The notes under the pieces were generated by a model. The model worked only from the letters and a program-made list of their open reading frames with translations. It searched no databases and had not been told where the DNA came from. Made by a program: the position numbers and the translations under genes. This document shows, piece after piece, positions 1-7,914 of a stretch of 64,000 bases of DNA; position 1 is the first letter of the stretch; each line of letters opens with the position of its first letter. This stretch comes from Actinoplanes derwentensis (GTDB lineage Bacteria > Actinomycetota > Actinomycetes > Mycobacteriales > Micromonosporaceae), in NCBI RefSeq assembly GCF_900104725.1, contig NZ_LT629758.1, positions 10,396,001 to 10,460,000 on the forward strand, given 5' to 3'.

Positions 1-225
1 AGCGACCCTCGCGACATCCCGCCAGCCGGCCCCACACCCCGGGCAGAACCGGCAAACCACCGGCCACGGCCGCAAATAGTCACCCACCCCGGCCAGATCG
101 CGGCCGATCCGCCGTGGCTACCAACAACCTCACCTGCCACGCCATCCGACCCCGCTACGACGGCCACGGGCGGCGTCCTCGCCGTCCCCGCGGCGCTGAT
201 GCTGCTCAGTGTCGAGCGACGCTGA
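1..225 (+). CDS. possible 3' end of a gene cut by the left window edge
   Basis: Frame 1 is open from the window edge to a TGA at 223-225. The third codon positions are roughly three-quarters G or C, as expected of coding DNA here. The predicted tail is Pro/Thr-rich, then hydrophobic, ending in ALMLLSVERR. No family is recognised and no start is visible, so this could be chance. From 226 to the RBS at 441 I see nothing I can support; the short minus-strand ORFs there have no recognisable product. Confidence 0.25.
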   Translation, partial: SDPRDIPPAGPTPRAEPANHRPRPQIVTHPGQIAADPPWLPTTSPATPSDPATTATGGVLAVPAALMLLSVERR

Positions 226-452
226 CCGGCCGGCCACAGATGCGCCGGACCGGCCGGGCGGATGCAGCCCGACCAGCCGAGACTGATCGATGGCACCTGC
301 ACAGCGCACCTGATCGCCAGTCGTGCGTACCGAGCGAGAGCCGGGGCATGTGCTCACGTAGCTGAGACGTAATCGTCCAGTCTCCGAAATCGGGGTTGTT
401 CGGGTCTTCGTGGTCGGGCACCCTGGGCTCTTCGCTGTTCGGAGGTGGTCAG

Positions 453-866
453 GTGCCAAGAGAGTCAGTCAAGCCGGGACGTGCCGGGGGACTGGGGCTG
501 TTTCTGCTCGCGGTGCCGGCCGTGGTGGAGCCGGCGGTTACGGCGCTGGCCGTGGCCATGTTTCCGGAGATCGCTGATGCCTCCCTGCTGGGTGGGGCCG
601 GCACCATTGCGGTGGGCGTCGCGGCGGCCGTGCTTGCGGCGGTGGGGGCGGCTCTCGCACTGCGCGGTACGCGCGGCCTGGCCGCCTCGATCATCGCCGT
701 TCTGCTCAGTGTCGCCGGTGGGCTCGTTGCGCTGGTCGCCTTCTCGTTGCTCTTCGCCGGGGGAGCCTTGATCATTTTTGCGATACTGCTCCTGCACGCG
801 GCGTTCTCGATCGCCATGATCGTTCGTGCGGTGACGCGGTCCGGGCCGGAGGGAGTGGCGCAGTGA
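453..866 (+). CDS. small polytopic membrane protein of an orphan type VII secretion cassette
   Basis: A protein of 137 residues that is almost entirely hydrophobic, with about four predicted membrane helices separated by very short loops and a short basic tail. I chose GTG 453 because GGAGG at 441-445 sits 7 nt upstream; the in-frame ATG 396 has no such site. The family resembles the short DUF4190-like membrane proteins of actinomycetes, but there is no diagnostic motif. Its stop overlaps the next start (GTGA at 863-866), so it is probably translated with the three downstream genes. A role as membrane partner of the secreted WXG-like proteins is inference from position only. Confidence 0.7.
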   Translation: MPRESVKPGRAGGLGLFLLAVPAVVEPAVTALAVAMFPEIADASLLGGAGTIAVGVAAAVLAAVGAALALRGTRGLAASIIAVLLSVAGGLVALVAFSLLFAGGALIIFAILLLHAAFSIAMIVRAVTRSGPEGVAQ

Positions 867-1588
867 GCAGCCAGACGTGGCCGGAAGGCCTGCAACGACT
901 GCATCAGCAGGTCGACCGGCTGGGCGTTCTGGCCGGCGAGTTGACTGCGGCGATCCCGCAGCGGTCCGAGGGCAACGACCCCACCGGAGCAGTGTCCGTG
1001 GTTCTCGGCTCGGCGGGGTTGCCGTTGGAGATCCGGGTTCGCGGCGGATGGGATCGCCGGATCGAGCCGGAAGCACTCGGCGCCGCGGTCATGGGTGCGT
1101 GCAACGACGCCGTCCGGCAGGCGATGCGGGCCTGGACCGACCGCCTCGACGACGACCGGTGGTGGCGCCGGCAACGAGATGCGGAAGACGAGCCGTACGC
1201 CGGCCCTGTCCCTTATGCACTGCCGCCTGGTGGCCGTGTGCAGGTGGATGCCGAGTTCAGCGAACCGATTCTCCAGGCTCTTCATACGGCCGGATCCCGA
1301 GCAGGGGAGCCGCCGGCTTCGGTGGAAGGGCGCTACGACGGGCGTAATGTCATCGTCCGTCTCGGCGCGGGTGGTCTGGCGGGGTGTGAGATCGATCCGG
1401 GGTGGGCGCGTCGCCGCGACGGTGCGACGATCACCGCGGCCTTGGGTGGGGCCCTCGCCGATGCCAGAAGTCAGGTCGCCGAGCCGGGGAGGCAGGCGCC
1501 CACCGGAGTCGACGCGGCTCTGCACGATGCGCTGGCCACCCTCGCTGATCTGGCCGGCCAGGTTCCGAATCGAGGTGAGCGGACATGA
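863..1588 (+). CDS. YbaB/EbfC-like protein
   Basis: A protein of 241 residues. The N-terminal half begins with a helical stretch (about residues 5-33), then an alternating pattern GAVSVVLGSAG / LEIRVRGGW followed by an amphipathic helix. That is the layout of the YbaB/EbfC DNA-binding fold that actinobacteria often place beside WXG100-type genes. The second half (about 125-235) seems to repeat the pattern: a VEGRYDGRNVIVRLGAGGL strand pair and a terminal helix. It may therefore be a tandem duplication of the fold. It is coupled to its neighbours by 4-bp overlaps on both sides. DNA binding is not proven for this subgroup. Confidence 0.65.
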   Translation: MSSQTWPEGLQRLHQQVDRLGVLAGELTAAIPQRSEGNDPTGAVSVVLGSAGLPLEIRVRGGWDRRIEPEALGAAVMGACNDAVRQAMRAWTDRLDDDRWWRRQRDAEDEPYAGPVPYALPPGGRVQVDAEFSEPILQALHTAGSRAGEPPASVEGRYDGRNVIVRLGAGGLAGCEIDPGWARRRDGATITAALGGALADARSQVAEPGRQAPTGVDAALHDALATLADLAGQVPNRGERT

Positions 1589-1899
1589 GCCTTCCCACTC
1601 CGGAGGAGGTGTCGGTCGCGACGAACGCGTTGCGTACCGAAGCAGGTTTGTGGGATGAGCAGGCCGGACGCCTCGGTACGTTGAGCGGCGAGACGGCCGC
1701 GATGGAGTTCGGCCGGTTGGAAGCCGGCCTGTTTCAGGTGATGGTCGATCCGTACAACGATGTCATCCGGGCTGTCACGGCACGCTGTGCCGAGGGGGCG
1801 ACGGCGATGGGCGAGATCGCTGCGACTCTCCGCTCGGTCGCCGACACCTATGACGCCGAGGACCGGGCGGGCGCCCACCGGATCAAGAATATTTACTGA
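1585..1899 (+). CDS. EspC/WXG100-like type VII secretion substrate
   Basis: A protein of 104 residues, all predicted helix, without signal peptide or membrane segment: two helices (about 5-40 and 50-95) joined near YNDVIRAV. This is the size and shape of the EspC/WXG100 superfamily, whose members are exported as helical-hairpin heterodimers by ESX systems. The canonical WXG is not present at the turn, and the C-terminal helix has YDAEDR, close to the YxxxD/E export signal. ATG 1585 overlaps the upstream stop by 4 bp. The likely partner is the next gene. No EccC or other secretion-machine gene lies in the window. Confidence 0.65.
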   Translation: MSLPTPEEVSVATNALRTEAGLWDEQAGRLGTLSGETAAMEFGRLEAGLFQVMVDPYNDVIRAVTARCAEGATAMGEIAATLRSVADTYDAEDRAGAHRIKNIY

Positions 1900-1912
1900 C
1901 GGGGGATCAGTG

Positions 1913-2722
1913 GTGTTCAGCCAGGCACAGTATGAGGCCGTCATCGACGAGATCGACGGGGGTACGAAGACGCTTCAGGCCAAACTCGCCGAGGTCAAGC
2001 CAGCCGCGCGGGAGGCTACCGACCACTGGTGGATCGATCCGATGGCCGCCCAGGTGATCAACTGGATTGCCGACAAGACAGTCGAGATCGGTACGGCGAT
2101 GCTCGATTGGATCCTCGATGTCCTGAAAGGCGCGACCGCCCCGATCTGGATGTTCATCGACGCCTACAAGTGGGCGGATCTGCGTGGGGCGGCGAACGGC
2201 GTGTCCACGGACCTGTCGATGCAGAACCTCGTCATCGACGACTCCGACTGGTCCGGTAAAGCCCGTGAGTCGTACCTCGTCGTAGCCGGAGCACAGGCTT
2301 CCGCCGCCGCCCGGGTGGGTTCGATCGCGACGACGACGTCGGCCACGCTTGTCGGATGTGCCACTGCGGGGCTGCTGTTCTACACCGCGGTGGCCGCGGT
2401 GCTCGTCAAACTGATCGCCGCTACGGTGACGGCGATCGCGGCGTTCGGGTCGGCGGTATTCTCCTGGGCCGGTGCTGCTCTGGTCATCGAGGAAGCCGGG
2501 TTCAACACCGCTGTGCTCGGTGGGGCGGCGGCCACTCTCGGCGCGTTCCTCGCCGCGCAGGCCGCGGCGATGGCCGTACTCCACGGCGACGCGGTGGATC
2601 CGGCCGGCTTCCCCTCCGGTGCGAACGGCGGGAGCCCGGCGTGGCCGACGTCGAACACGGCGCAGTACAGCGACGCGACAGTCAACGACGAGGACGCGGA
2701 CTGGTCGCTCCAGAAGGACTGA
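1913..2722 (+). CDS. WXG100-like protein with a hydrophobic C-terminal half
   Basis: A protein of about 269 residues. The first ~120 residues are helical and contain a WSG motif in DDSDWSGKARES, matching the WXG turn of type VII substrates. After it come three or four strongly hydrophobic, Ala-rich segments (roughly residues 130-220), then an acidic hydrophilic tail ending in DADWSLQKD. The start is taken as GTG 1913, 6 nt after GGGGGA at 1901-1906; GTG 1910 is one codon upstream and equally possible. The fusion of a WXG-like head to membrane-active segments resembles pore-forming or membrane-targeted T7SS substrates, but that function is inferred. It closes the four-gene cassette. Confidence 0.65.
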   Translation: MFSQAQYEAVIDEIDGGTKTLQAKLAEVKPAAREATDHWWIDPMAAQVINWIADKTVEIGTAMLDWILDVLKGATAPIWMFIDAYKWADLRGAANGVSTDLSMQNLVIDDSDWSGKARESYLVVAGAQASAAARVGSIATTTSATLVGCATAGLLFYTAVAAVLVKLIAATVTAIAAFGSAVFSWAGAALVIEEAGFNTAVLGGAAATLGAFLAAQAAAMAVLHGDAVDPAGFPSGANGGSPAWPTSNTAQYSDATVNDEDADWSLQKD

Positions 2723-3001
2723 ATTCCGGCCCGGGACAGGATCGGACGGCGGTTCAGAGTACGGAGTAAGACGCGTGGGCCGCCATGCGGCATGTGCGAG
2801 AGTCCCGGCGGCGCGCCGTCCCTCCGGGCTCGGGGTTGCATTGGTCTCGACGGCATCGTCCGCCTTGCGGAAGGACTCGCCGCTGCGGACCACGCATTGA
2901 ACGTCGGTGACCCGCGCGATCCTGTTCTGCGATAGTGGCGAAACAGCCCGGTAAGACGCTACATCGCCGATTCGCTGATGAGGAACGAAAGGAAATGGGC
3001 G

Positions 3002-3343
3002 ATGGCCTACGACCGTGAACTCGCAGATCGAATCCGCGAAGCGCTCTCCGGCCGCGCGGTACGGGAAGTGGCAATGTTCGGCGGTCTCACTTTCATGGTC
3101 AACGACAAGTTGACCGCCACCGCCAATACGCAGGGCGATCTCATGATCCGTTGCGACCCTGTCCGGGTGGAGGAACTCCTCGAACGCGACGGCGCGAACT
3201 GGCCCGTCATGCGGGGCCGCAAGATGAGCAAAGGATGGATCGTCGTCGAGTCCGACCGGCTCGAGTCCGACGACATCCTCACCGCCTGGATCCAGGAGGC
3301 CATCGACTACAACGGAAAGGTCACCGGGTGTGCGGACAAGTAG
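3002..3343 (+). CDS. TfoX N-terminal domain protein
   Basis: A protein of 113 residues made of a single TfoX N-terminal domain: MFGGLTFMVNDKL, then DLMIRCDP and a WIVVESDRL strand followed by a C-terminal helix. In Gammaproteobacteria TfoX/Sxy regulates competence. Stand-alone TfoX_N proteins in actinobacteria have no settled role and may only share the fold. I chose ATG 3002 over ATG 2978 because GGAAA (2991-2995) precedes it and because homologues start at a MAYD-like sequence. It stands alone; the 280 bp before it hold no gene I can support. Confidence 0.8.
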   Translation: MAYDRELADRIREALSGRAVREVAMFGGLTFMVNDKLTATANTQGDLMIRCDPVRVEELLERDGANWPVMRGRKMSKGWIVVESDRLESDDILTAWIQEAIDYNGKVTGCADK

Positions 3344-3554
3344 CGGGCCGCCCGGTTCAGGGCCGGCGTCCACGATGACGTGACCAGGTCGGAATACGAA
3401 TAGATGTGCCGGATTCGTAGGAGCGGAACAGGGCACCGGCCCGTCACGCTGCTCTGCCGGACCGGTACCCGGGCTGCCGGTGTCCGGCTGGACCTTCGCT
3501 TCGTTGCCGCTCGGGCGGTTTGCCTGATCCTCTGCTCCGCCTCGTGCGGGTCGG

Positions 3555-3582
3555 CCCGGACCCCGCGCCGAAGGGGTCCGGG
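3555..3582. terminator. hairpin upstream of the DUF2071 gene
   Basis: A perfect 10-bp inverted repeat (CCCGGACCCC / GGGGTCCGGG) with an 8-nt loop. It has no T-run. It ends about 20 bp before the DUF2071 start, so it could be a terminator for upstream transcription or a leader structure. Confidence 0.35.
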
Positions 3583-3603
3583 CGGCCGGAGCAGCATGGG
3601 AGG

Positions 3604-4350
3604 ATGGACGTAGAGGAGATCACCGCCGAGACGGTTCGCCCGGTGTCCCGCGTGATACTCGGGCAGCGCTGGACCGATCTCGCCTTCCTGCACTGGGCGG
3701 TGGACCCGGCACGGGTGGCGCCGCTGCTGCCGGCCGGCACGGTCCCGGACGTGCTGGACGGGGTCACCTACGCCGGCCTGATCGGGTTCCGGATGGAACG
3801 GGTCGGGTTCCTGAACGGTGCCGCCGTGCCCTACCTCGGAACGTTCTACGAGACGAACGTGCGGCTCTACAGCGTGGACGCGCAGGGGCGGCGGGCCGTG
3901 GTGTTCCGCTCGCTGGAGGCGGAGCGGCTGATTCCCGTTCTGGTGGCGCGGGTGGCCCTGGGGTTGCCCTACATGTGGGCGCGGATGCGCCTGACCCGGC
4001 ACGGTGACGAACTCGCCTACGTCACCCGTCGCCGGTGGCCCGGCCCGCGGGCCGCGGCCAGCCGCATGCGGATCAGGGTCGGCGAGCCGATCGAATCGCC
4101 CACCGCGCGGGAACACTTCCTGACCGCCCGGTGGGGCCTGCACACCCGGGCCTGGGGAGGCACCCGGCATCTGGCCAACGATCATCCGCGGTGGCCGCTG
4201 CACCGTGCCGAACTGCTGGATCTGGAGGATTCGCTGCTGGCGGCGGCCGGGCTCCCGGGCCTGGACACGCCGCCCGACAGCGTCCTGTACTCCCCGGGCG
4301 TCCCGGTGGTCTTCGGTCCGCATCGGCGGAGCCCGGCCCCGGGGGCCTGA
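3604..4350 (+). CDS. DUF2071 (YqjF-like) protein
   Basis: A protein of about 248 residues with the features of DUF2071: an N-terminal WTDLAFLHWAVDP segment, a central YLGTFYETNVRLY strand, the aromatic RMRLTRHGDELAYVTRRRW region and a late HLANDHPRWPLH segment. The family is common in soil bacteria and its biochemical role is unknown. I took ATG 3604 (MDVEEITAET), which begins where the conserved fold begins. The ribosome site is weak (GGAG at 3588-3591, or GGGAGG abutting the ATG), so the start is uncertain. Confidence 0.8.
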   Translation: MDVEEITAETVRPVSRVILGQRWTDLAFLHWAVDPARVAPLLPAGTVPDVLDGVTYAGLIGFRMERVGFLNGAAVPYLGTFYETNVRLYSVDAQGRRAVVFRSLEAERLIPVLVARVALGLPYMWARMRLTRHGDELAYVTRRRWPGPRAAASRMRIRVGEPIESPTAREHFLTARWGLHTRAWGGTRHLANDHPRWPLHRAELLDLEDSLLAAAGLPGLDTPPDSVLYSPGVPVVFGPHRRSPAPGA

Positions 4351-4376
4351 CCGGGCGGCGGGCCGCGACTCCCGGG

Positions 4377-4718
4377 TCAGGTGAGGGTGTCGCCGGGGCG
4401 GACGATGCCGCGCTGGTAGGCCAGGACGACCAGCTGGGCGCGGTCCCGGATGCCGAGTTTCGTCATCGCCCGGTTGACGTGGGTCTTGGCGGTCAGCGGG
4501 GAGACGTACAGGCGTTCGGCGATCTCGTCGTTGGACAGGCCGTGCGCCACCAGGACCAGCACCTCCTGTTCGCGGTCGGTGAGGCCGCCCAGGGCCGCCG
4601 GTTCGAGTTCGGGCAGTGGCTCGAGTTCGGGACGGCTCAGGAACTGGGTGATCAGGGTCTGGGTGGCCTGGGGCGACAGCAGCGCCTCCCCGGCCGCCAT
4701 CAACCGGACTGGGTTCAT
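4377..4718 (-). pseudogene. C-terminal fragment of a NarL/LuxR response regulator
   Basis: The reading frame encodes only the linker and HTH_LUXR domain of a NarL-type response regulator. VRLMAAGEALLSP normally follows helix 5 of the receiver; the HTH runs LTDREQEVLVLVAHGLSNDEI through KTHVNRAMTKLG. The whole ~120-residue receiver is missing. Homology stops abruptly at about 4718, exactly where the C-terminal piece of an unrelated plus-strand gene begins. An in-frame ATG at the junction could still make a 113-residue DNA-binding protein, but there is no convincing RBS, so I treat it as a remnant. Confidence 0.75.
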
Positions 4719-4719
4719 C

Positions 4720-4863
4720 GTGGGGCTCTACGAGGACTTCGACCACAAGGGTGTGTCGGTGACCCTCGATCCCGGTGAGCAGATGAACTTCAAGGCGAAG
4801 ATCTTCCCTAATCGGGAGATCGGCAACGACACCCTGTCGTACGTCGAGGTTCGCAAGTTCTGA
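4720..4863 (+). pseudogene. C-terminal fragment of a beta/gamma-crystallin or I36-like secreted protein
   Basis: The frame encodes about 47 residues starting VGLYEDFDHKG and ending NDTLSYVEVRKF, then TGA. The pattern YED-F-x-G-x-S, a turn, then ND-x-x-S-x-V is one Greek-key motif of the beta/gamma-crystallin fold, as in peptidase-inhibitor I36 and streptomycete crystallin-like proteins. A complete protein would have a signal peptide and at least one more motif; both are absent. The fragment abuts the truncated LuxR gene at about 4718-4720. A GGTGACC/GGTCACC repeat at 4876-4899 follows it. Confidence 0.55.
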
Positions 4864-5023
4864 TGATGCGCGCGGGGTGACCACTCGTGGGCGGTCACCT
4901 CGCAGTCTCGCGCTGAGTAGCCGTACGGCTGCGCAAAGTTTTTTGATCTTCTTGGCAGCAACCAGGGCTCGCCATCGCGTTCATCAGGGGAAGCAGATCA
5001 TGAACGCTTGAGGAGTCGCGACG

Positions 5024-6052
5024 ATGGCAGTCAACCGCAAGAGGCTCAAGGTGGGTGCCGGCATGGCGGCCGTCGTGGTCGTTGCGCTCGGTGTGGGGAT
5101 CGGCACCGCTGACGCGGGGACCCGGCGCTCGTGGTGGGGTGCCAAACCGGTCAAGGCCACCCCCACCGTAAGCGTGACGCCGAGCAAGAGCGTGACGTCG
5201 TCCCCGAGCGTGACGCCTAGCGCGGCGGTGACACCGAGTAAGAGCACGACACCGAGCGCGACCCGGACCAGCACCACCCCGGCCCCGGCGGCCAGTACGA
5301 CCACGGCCGCCCCGGTGACGACCTCGGCCGGGTGGAACCCGCCGCCCGCGAACGCGGGCTTCGACTACCAGATCGGCGGGGCGTACACGCCGCCCTCGGG
5401 TGTCACCGTGGTCAGCCGGGACCGGGAGGCGACTCCGGCCGCAGGGGTCTACAACATCTGCTACGTCAACGCGTTCCAAGCTCAGCCGGGGGCCGAGTCC
5501 TGGTGGAAGAGCAACCACCCGGACCTGCTGCTCAAGGACAAGAACGGTGCTCTGGTCGTCGACGAGGACTGGAACGAACTGATGCTGGACTTCTCCACCG
5601 CGGCCAAGCGCACGGCACTCGTCGCTGTCGTGGGGGAATGGATCGACGGTTGCGCCGCCGACGGTTTCGACGCGATCGAGTCCGACAACCTCGACTCGTA
5701 CACCCGGTCGCAGGGCCTGCTGACGCAGGCGCAGGCGGTCGCCTACGCCACCGCACTCAACACGCGTGCCCACGACAACGGGCTGGCCTCGGGGCAGAAG
5801 AACACCGCCGAACTGAGCAGCGCGAACGCCAAGAAGGCCGGCTTCGACTTCGCGGTCGCCGAGGAGTGCGCCGAGTGGGACGAGTGCGACGTCTACACCG
5901 CCACGTACGGTGACAAGGTGATCGCGATCGAGTACTCCCGCGACGGGTTCAGCAAAGCCTGCGCGGCCTTCGGTAACAAGCTCTCGATCGTGCTCCGCGA
6001 TCGGGACGTGTCGGCTTCGGGCTCCCGGTCGTACGTGTACGAGGCGTGCTGA
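5024..6052 (+). CDS. secreted GH114 endo-alpha-1,4-polygalactosaminidase-like glycosidase
   Basis: A protein of 342 residues. Residues 1-32 are a signal peptide (basic MAVNRKRLK, hydrophobic core, cut near ADAGT). Residues 40-105 are a Ser/Thr/Pro linker of repeated TPSKS-like units. Residues 108-342 match glycoside hydrolase family 114: NAGFDYQIGGAYTPP, YNICYVNAFQ, a WWKSNHPDLLL loop, the acidic FDAIESDNLDSY strand, then FDFAVAEECAEWDEC. The family includes enzymes that cut polygalactosamine, an exopolymer of fungi and bacteria. Export to the wall or medium is expected. The Cys pairs fit an extracellular enzyme. The gene overlaps the first candidate start of the downstream sigma gene. Confidence 0.85.
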   Translation: MAVNRKRLKVGAGMAAVVVVALGVGIGTADAGTRRSWWGAKPVKATPTVSVTPSKSVTSSPSVTPSAAVTPSKSTTPSATRTSTTPAPAASTTTAAPVTTSAGWNPPPANAGFDYQIGGAYTPPSGVTVVSRDREATPAAGVYNICYVNAFQAQPGAESWWKSNHPDLLLKDKNGALVVDEDWNELMLDFSTAAKRTALVAVVGEWIDGCAADGFDAIESDNLDSYTRSQGLLTQAQAVAYATALNTRAHDNGLASGQKNTAELSSANAKKAGFDFAVAEECAEWDECDVYTATYGDKVIAIEYSRDGFSKACAAFGNKLSIVLRDRDVSASGSRSYVYEAC

Positions 6053-6072
6053 CCCGATCTCGACCGGTACCG

Positions 6073-6567
6073 ATGGCGGACTTCGACGACTTCGTTCAGG
6101 GCCGCGGCAGTGCGCTGCTGCGGTTCGCCTTCGTGCTGTCCGGCGACGCGCACCTCGCCGAGGACCTGGTCCAGGAGGTGCTGGCCCGGTTGCACCGGCG
6201 CTGGGACCGGATCACCGCGATGGACCACGGCGAGGCGTACGTCCGGACCGCGATCGTGCGGCAGTTCCTGTCCTGGCGACGGCGGCGGGCGTACCGGGAA
6301 ACGGTCCTCGCCGAGATGCCGGAACCGGCCGGACTCGACGAGCCGCAGCAGAGCGTGGTCGCGCGGGACCAGATGTGGCGGATGCTGCGCGGCCTGCCCC
6401 GCGCCCAGCGGGCCGTGCTGGTCCTGCGGTTCTACTGCGACCTGCCGGACGACGAGATCGCCACGCTGCTGGGATGCCGGCAGTCGACGGTCCGTTCGCA
6501 GGCGGCCCGGGCGCTGACCCGGATGCGCGCCTTGATGACCGAGGAAGGGGTGCACGGAAATGGATGA
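6073..6567 (+). CDS. SigE-family ECF RNA polymerase sigma factor
   Basis: A protein of about 164 residues. Sigma region 2 spans about 5-65 (LAEDLVQEVLARLHRRW, then YVRTAIVRQFLSWRRRRA) and region 4 about 100-155 (LPRAQRAVLVLRFYCDLPDDEIATLLGC with the recognition helix STVRSQAARALTRM). This is the short 'SigE family' ECF type that is highly expanded in Micromonosporaceae. I list ATG 6073; an in-frame GTG at 6046 overlaps the GH114 stop and would add nine residues. The stop overlaps the next gene (ATGGATGA, 6560-6567), which is the usual place for its membrane regulator. Confidence 0.9.
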   Translation: MADFDDFVQGRGSALLRFAFVLSGDAHLAEDLVQEVLARLHRRWDRITAMDHGEAYVRTAIVRQFLSWRRRRAYRETVLAEMPEPAGLDEPQQSVVARDQMWRMLRGLPRAQRAVLVLRFYCDLPDDEIATLLGCRQSTVRSQAARALTRMRALMTEEGVHGNG

Positions 6568-7639
6568 ACTGGACCGCCTGCTGGCCGAGACGATGCACGA
6601 CGCCGCCGTCCACGCGCCCTCCGACACCGGTCTGCTCGGCACGGTGCACGACCGGTCGCGCCGTTACCGCCGGCGCCGGGTGGCGACGGTCGCCGCAGTG
6701 GCGACCGCGGCGGTGCTGGTCGCCGCCGTTCCGGTCGTGACCGTTCTCGCCGCCCGGCCGGACCCGGTCGCGCCACCGGCCGCCCCGGTGCCGGCGACCT
6801 CAGGGTCCACATCCGTGCCCTCGTCACCCGAGGTCACCGCGCCGGTCGTGCCACCCTCGCCGTCCGTGCCGTCCTCGCCGTCTTCTTCACGCCGCTCCTC
6901 CTCGGGAACCGCCACGAGTCAGGTGAAACTGACGAGCGGGTGGACCGCGCCGGTGTTCCCGTACACACTCCCGGCCACCGACGGCATGAGCGCCCCGATC
7001 GGTTCGGCCGACGGCGGGCGGTTGAGCGCGTTCTTCGAGGCCACCGAGTTGCGCGAACACTCGGATGTCACGGTCACCGTCTCCAGCGGCGAGCCGTCCT
7101 TCACGGCGGAAGCTACCGAGACATCGATCCGGGTACGCGGTCATGCGGGCACGCTGCGGACCGTCGACGTGCAGCCGGCGAAGCAGCTCACTCTCGTCTG
7201 GAAGGAGTCCTCGAGCCGCTGGATCCGGCTGGACACCGACGACACCTACACGCCGTCACAGGTAGTGGCGCTCGCCGACTCGCTGACGGGCGCGTCGATC
7301 CCCGTACAACCGCCGTTTGATCTCGCTCGTAGCCCGGCCGGCCTGGTCACCGACACGGTCAGTGCCTCCCGGATGACCTTCCGAGCCTCGGGGACGAGCA
7401 CTGCCGGGTTCCGCACCGTGCTGCGCAAACGGCAGCAACTCACCGGTGCCGACCGGAGAGTCGGCGGGTACGACGCGGTGCTCACCCGGCGCACGGGCAG
7501 TGTCACCCTCGCCGTCGACGTCACCGACTGGGACGCGACCCTGGAGGTGACCGTCGCCGACGGCCTCACCATCAGCGACGCCGACCTGCTGAGCTACGCC
7601 GAAGGGGTGCGGATCCTGAACCGTTCCAACCCGGAGTAG
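6560..7639 (+). CDS. membrane protein paired with the ECF sigma factor (probable anti-sigma or envelope sensor)
   Basis: A protein of 359 residues. The cytoplasmic N-terminus (1-38: MDELDRLLAETMHD then RRYRRRR) leads into one membrane helix (about 40-64), a Pro/Ser/Thr linker (65-110) and an extracytoplasmic domain (115-359) of predicted beta strands that I do not recognise. The layout and the 8-bp overlap with the sigma gene are typical of sigma/anti-sigma pairs. No HxxxCxxC ZAS motif is visible, so it is not a canonical zinc anti-sigma factor. Control of the upstream sigma factor is inferred from position. Confidence 0.75.
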   Translation: MDELDRLLAETMHDAAVHAPSDTGLLGTVHDRSRRYRRRRVATVAAVATAAVLVAAVPVVTVLAARPDPVAPPAAPVPATSGSTSVPSSPEVTAPVVPPSPSVPSSPSSSRRSSSGTATSQVKLTSGWTAPVFPYTLPATDGMSAPIGSADGGRLSAFFEATELREHSDVTVTVSSGEPSFTAEATETSIRVRGHAGTLRTVDVQPAKQLTLVWKESSSRWIRLDTDDTYTPSQVVALADSLTGASIPVQPPFDLARSPAGLVTDTVSASRMTFRASGTSTAGFRTVLRKRQQLTGADRRVGGYDAVLTRRTGSVTLAVDVTDWDATLEVTVADGLTISDADLLSYAEGVRILNRSNPE

Positions 7640-7648
7640 CGCCCGGCG

Positions 7649-7897
7649 CTACGACCGGTAGGAGCGGTAGATCGCGGTGCCGAGCACGCCGAGGAGGATC
7701 ACGATCCCGGCCATCATCAGGGCGAACACCCCGTTGCCCTGGGTTTCGCGCACCCCCAGGGCGCCGTTGATCAGGAAGTAGGCGCCGACGACCCCACCAC
7801 CGATCGGGAAGATCCAGTTACCGGACCGGGGTTTCCTCGGGGCCGGTGCCGGGGTGGGGTCGGCGGAGTCGTTCGGCGGCTGAGAAGAGTCGGTCAC
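7649..7897 (-). CDS. small membrane protein with two TM segments
   Basis: A protein of 82 residues from GTG 7897: a Pro-rich cytoplasmic head (PTPAPAPRKPRSGNW) followed by two hydrophobic helices (about 29-46 and 53-75) and the tail YRSYRS. The longer antisense reading frame upstream is only a shadow of glnR. It lies 17 bp downstream of glnR on the same strand and could be co-transcribed with it. No family is recognised. Confidence 0.6.
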   Translation of the reverse strand: MTDSSQPPNDSADPTPAPAPRKPRSGNWIFPIGGGVVGAYFLINGALGVRETQGNGVFALMMAGIVILLGVLGTAIYRSYRS

Positions 7898-7914
7898 CCG
7901 AGCAGTATCCGTGA

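Noticed and set aside
2723..3001. Minus-strand reading through the gap before the TfoX gene
   Set aside because: The translation has no recognisable family and changes character inside the gap; no start or RBS could be supported.
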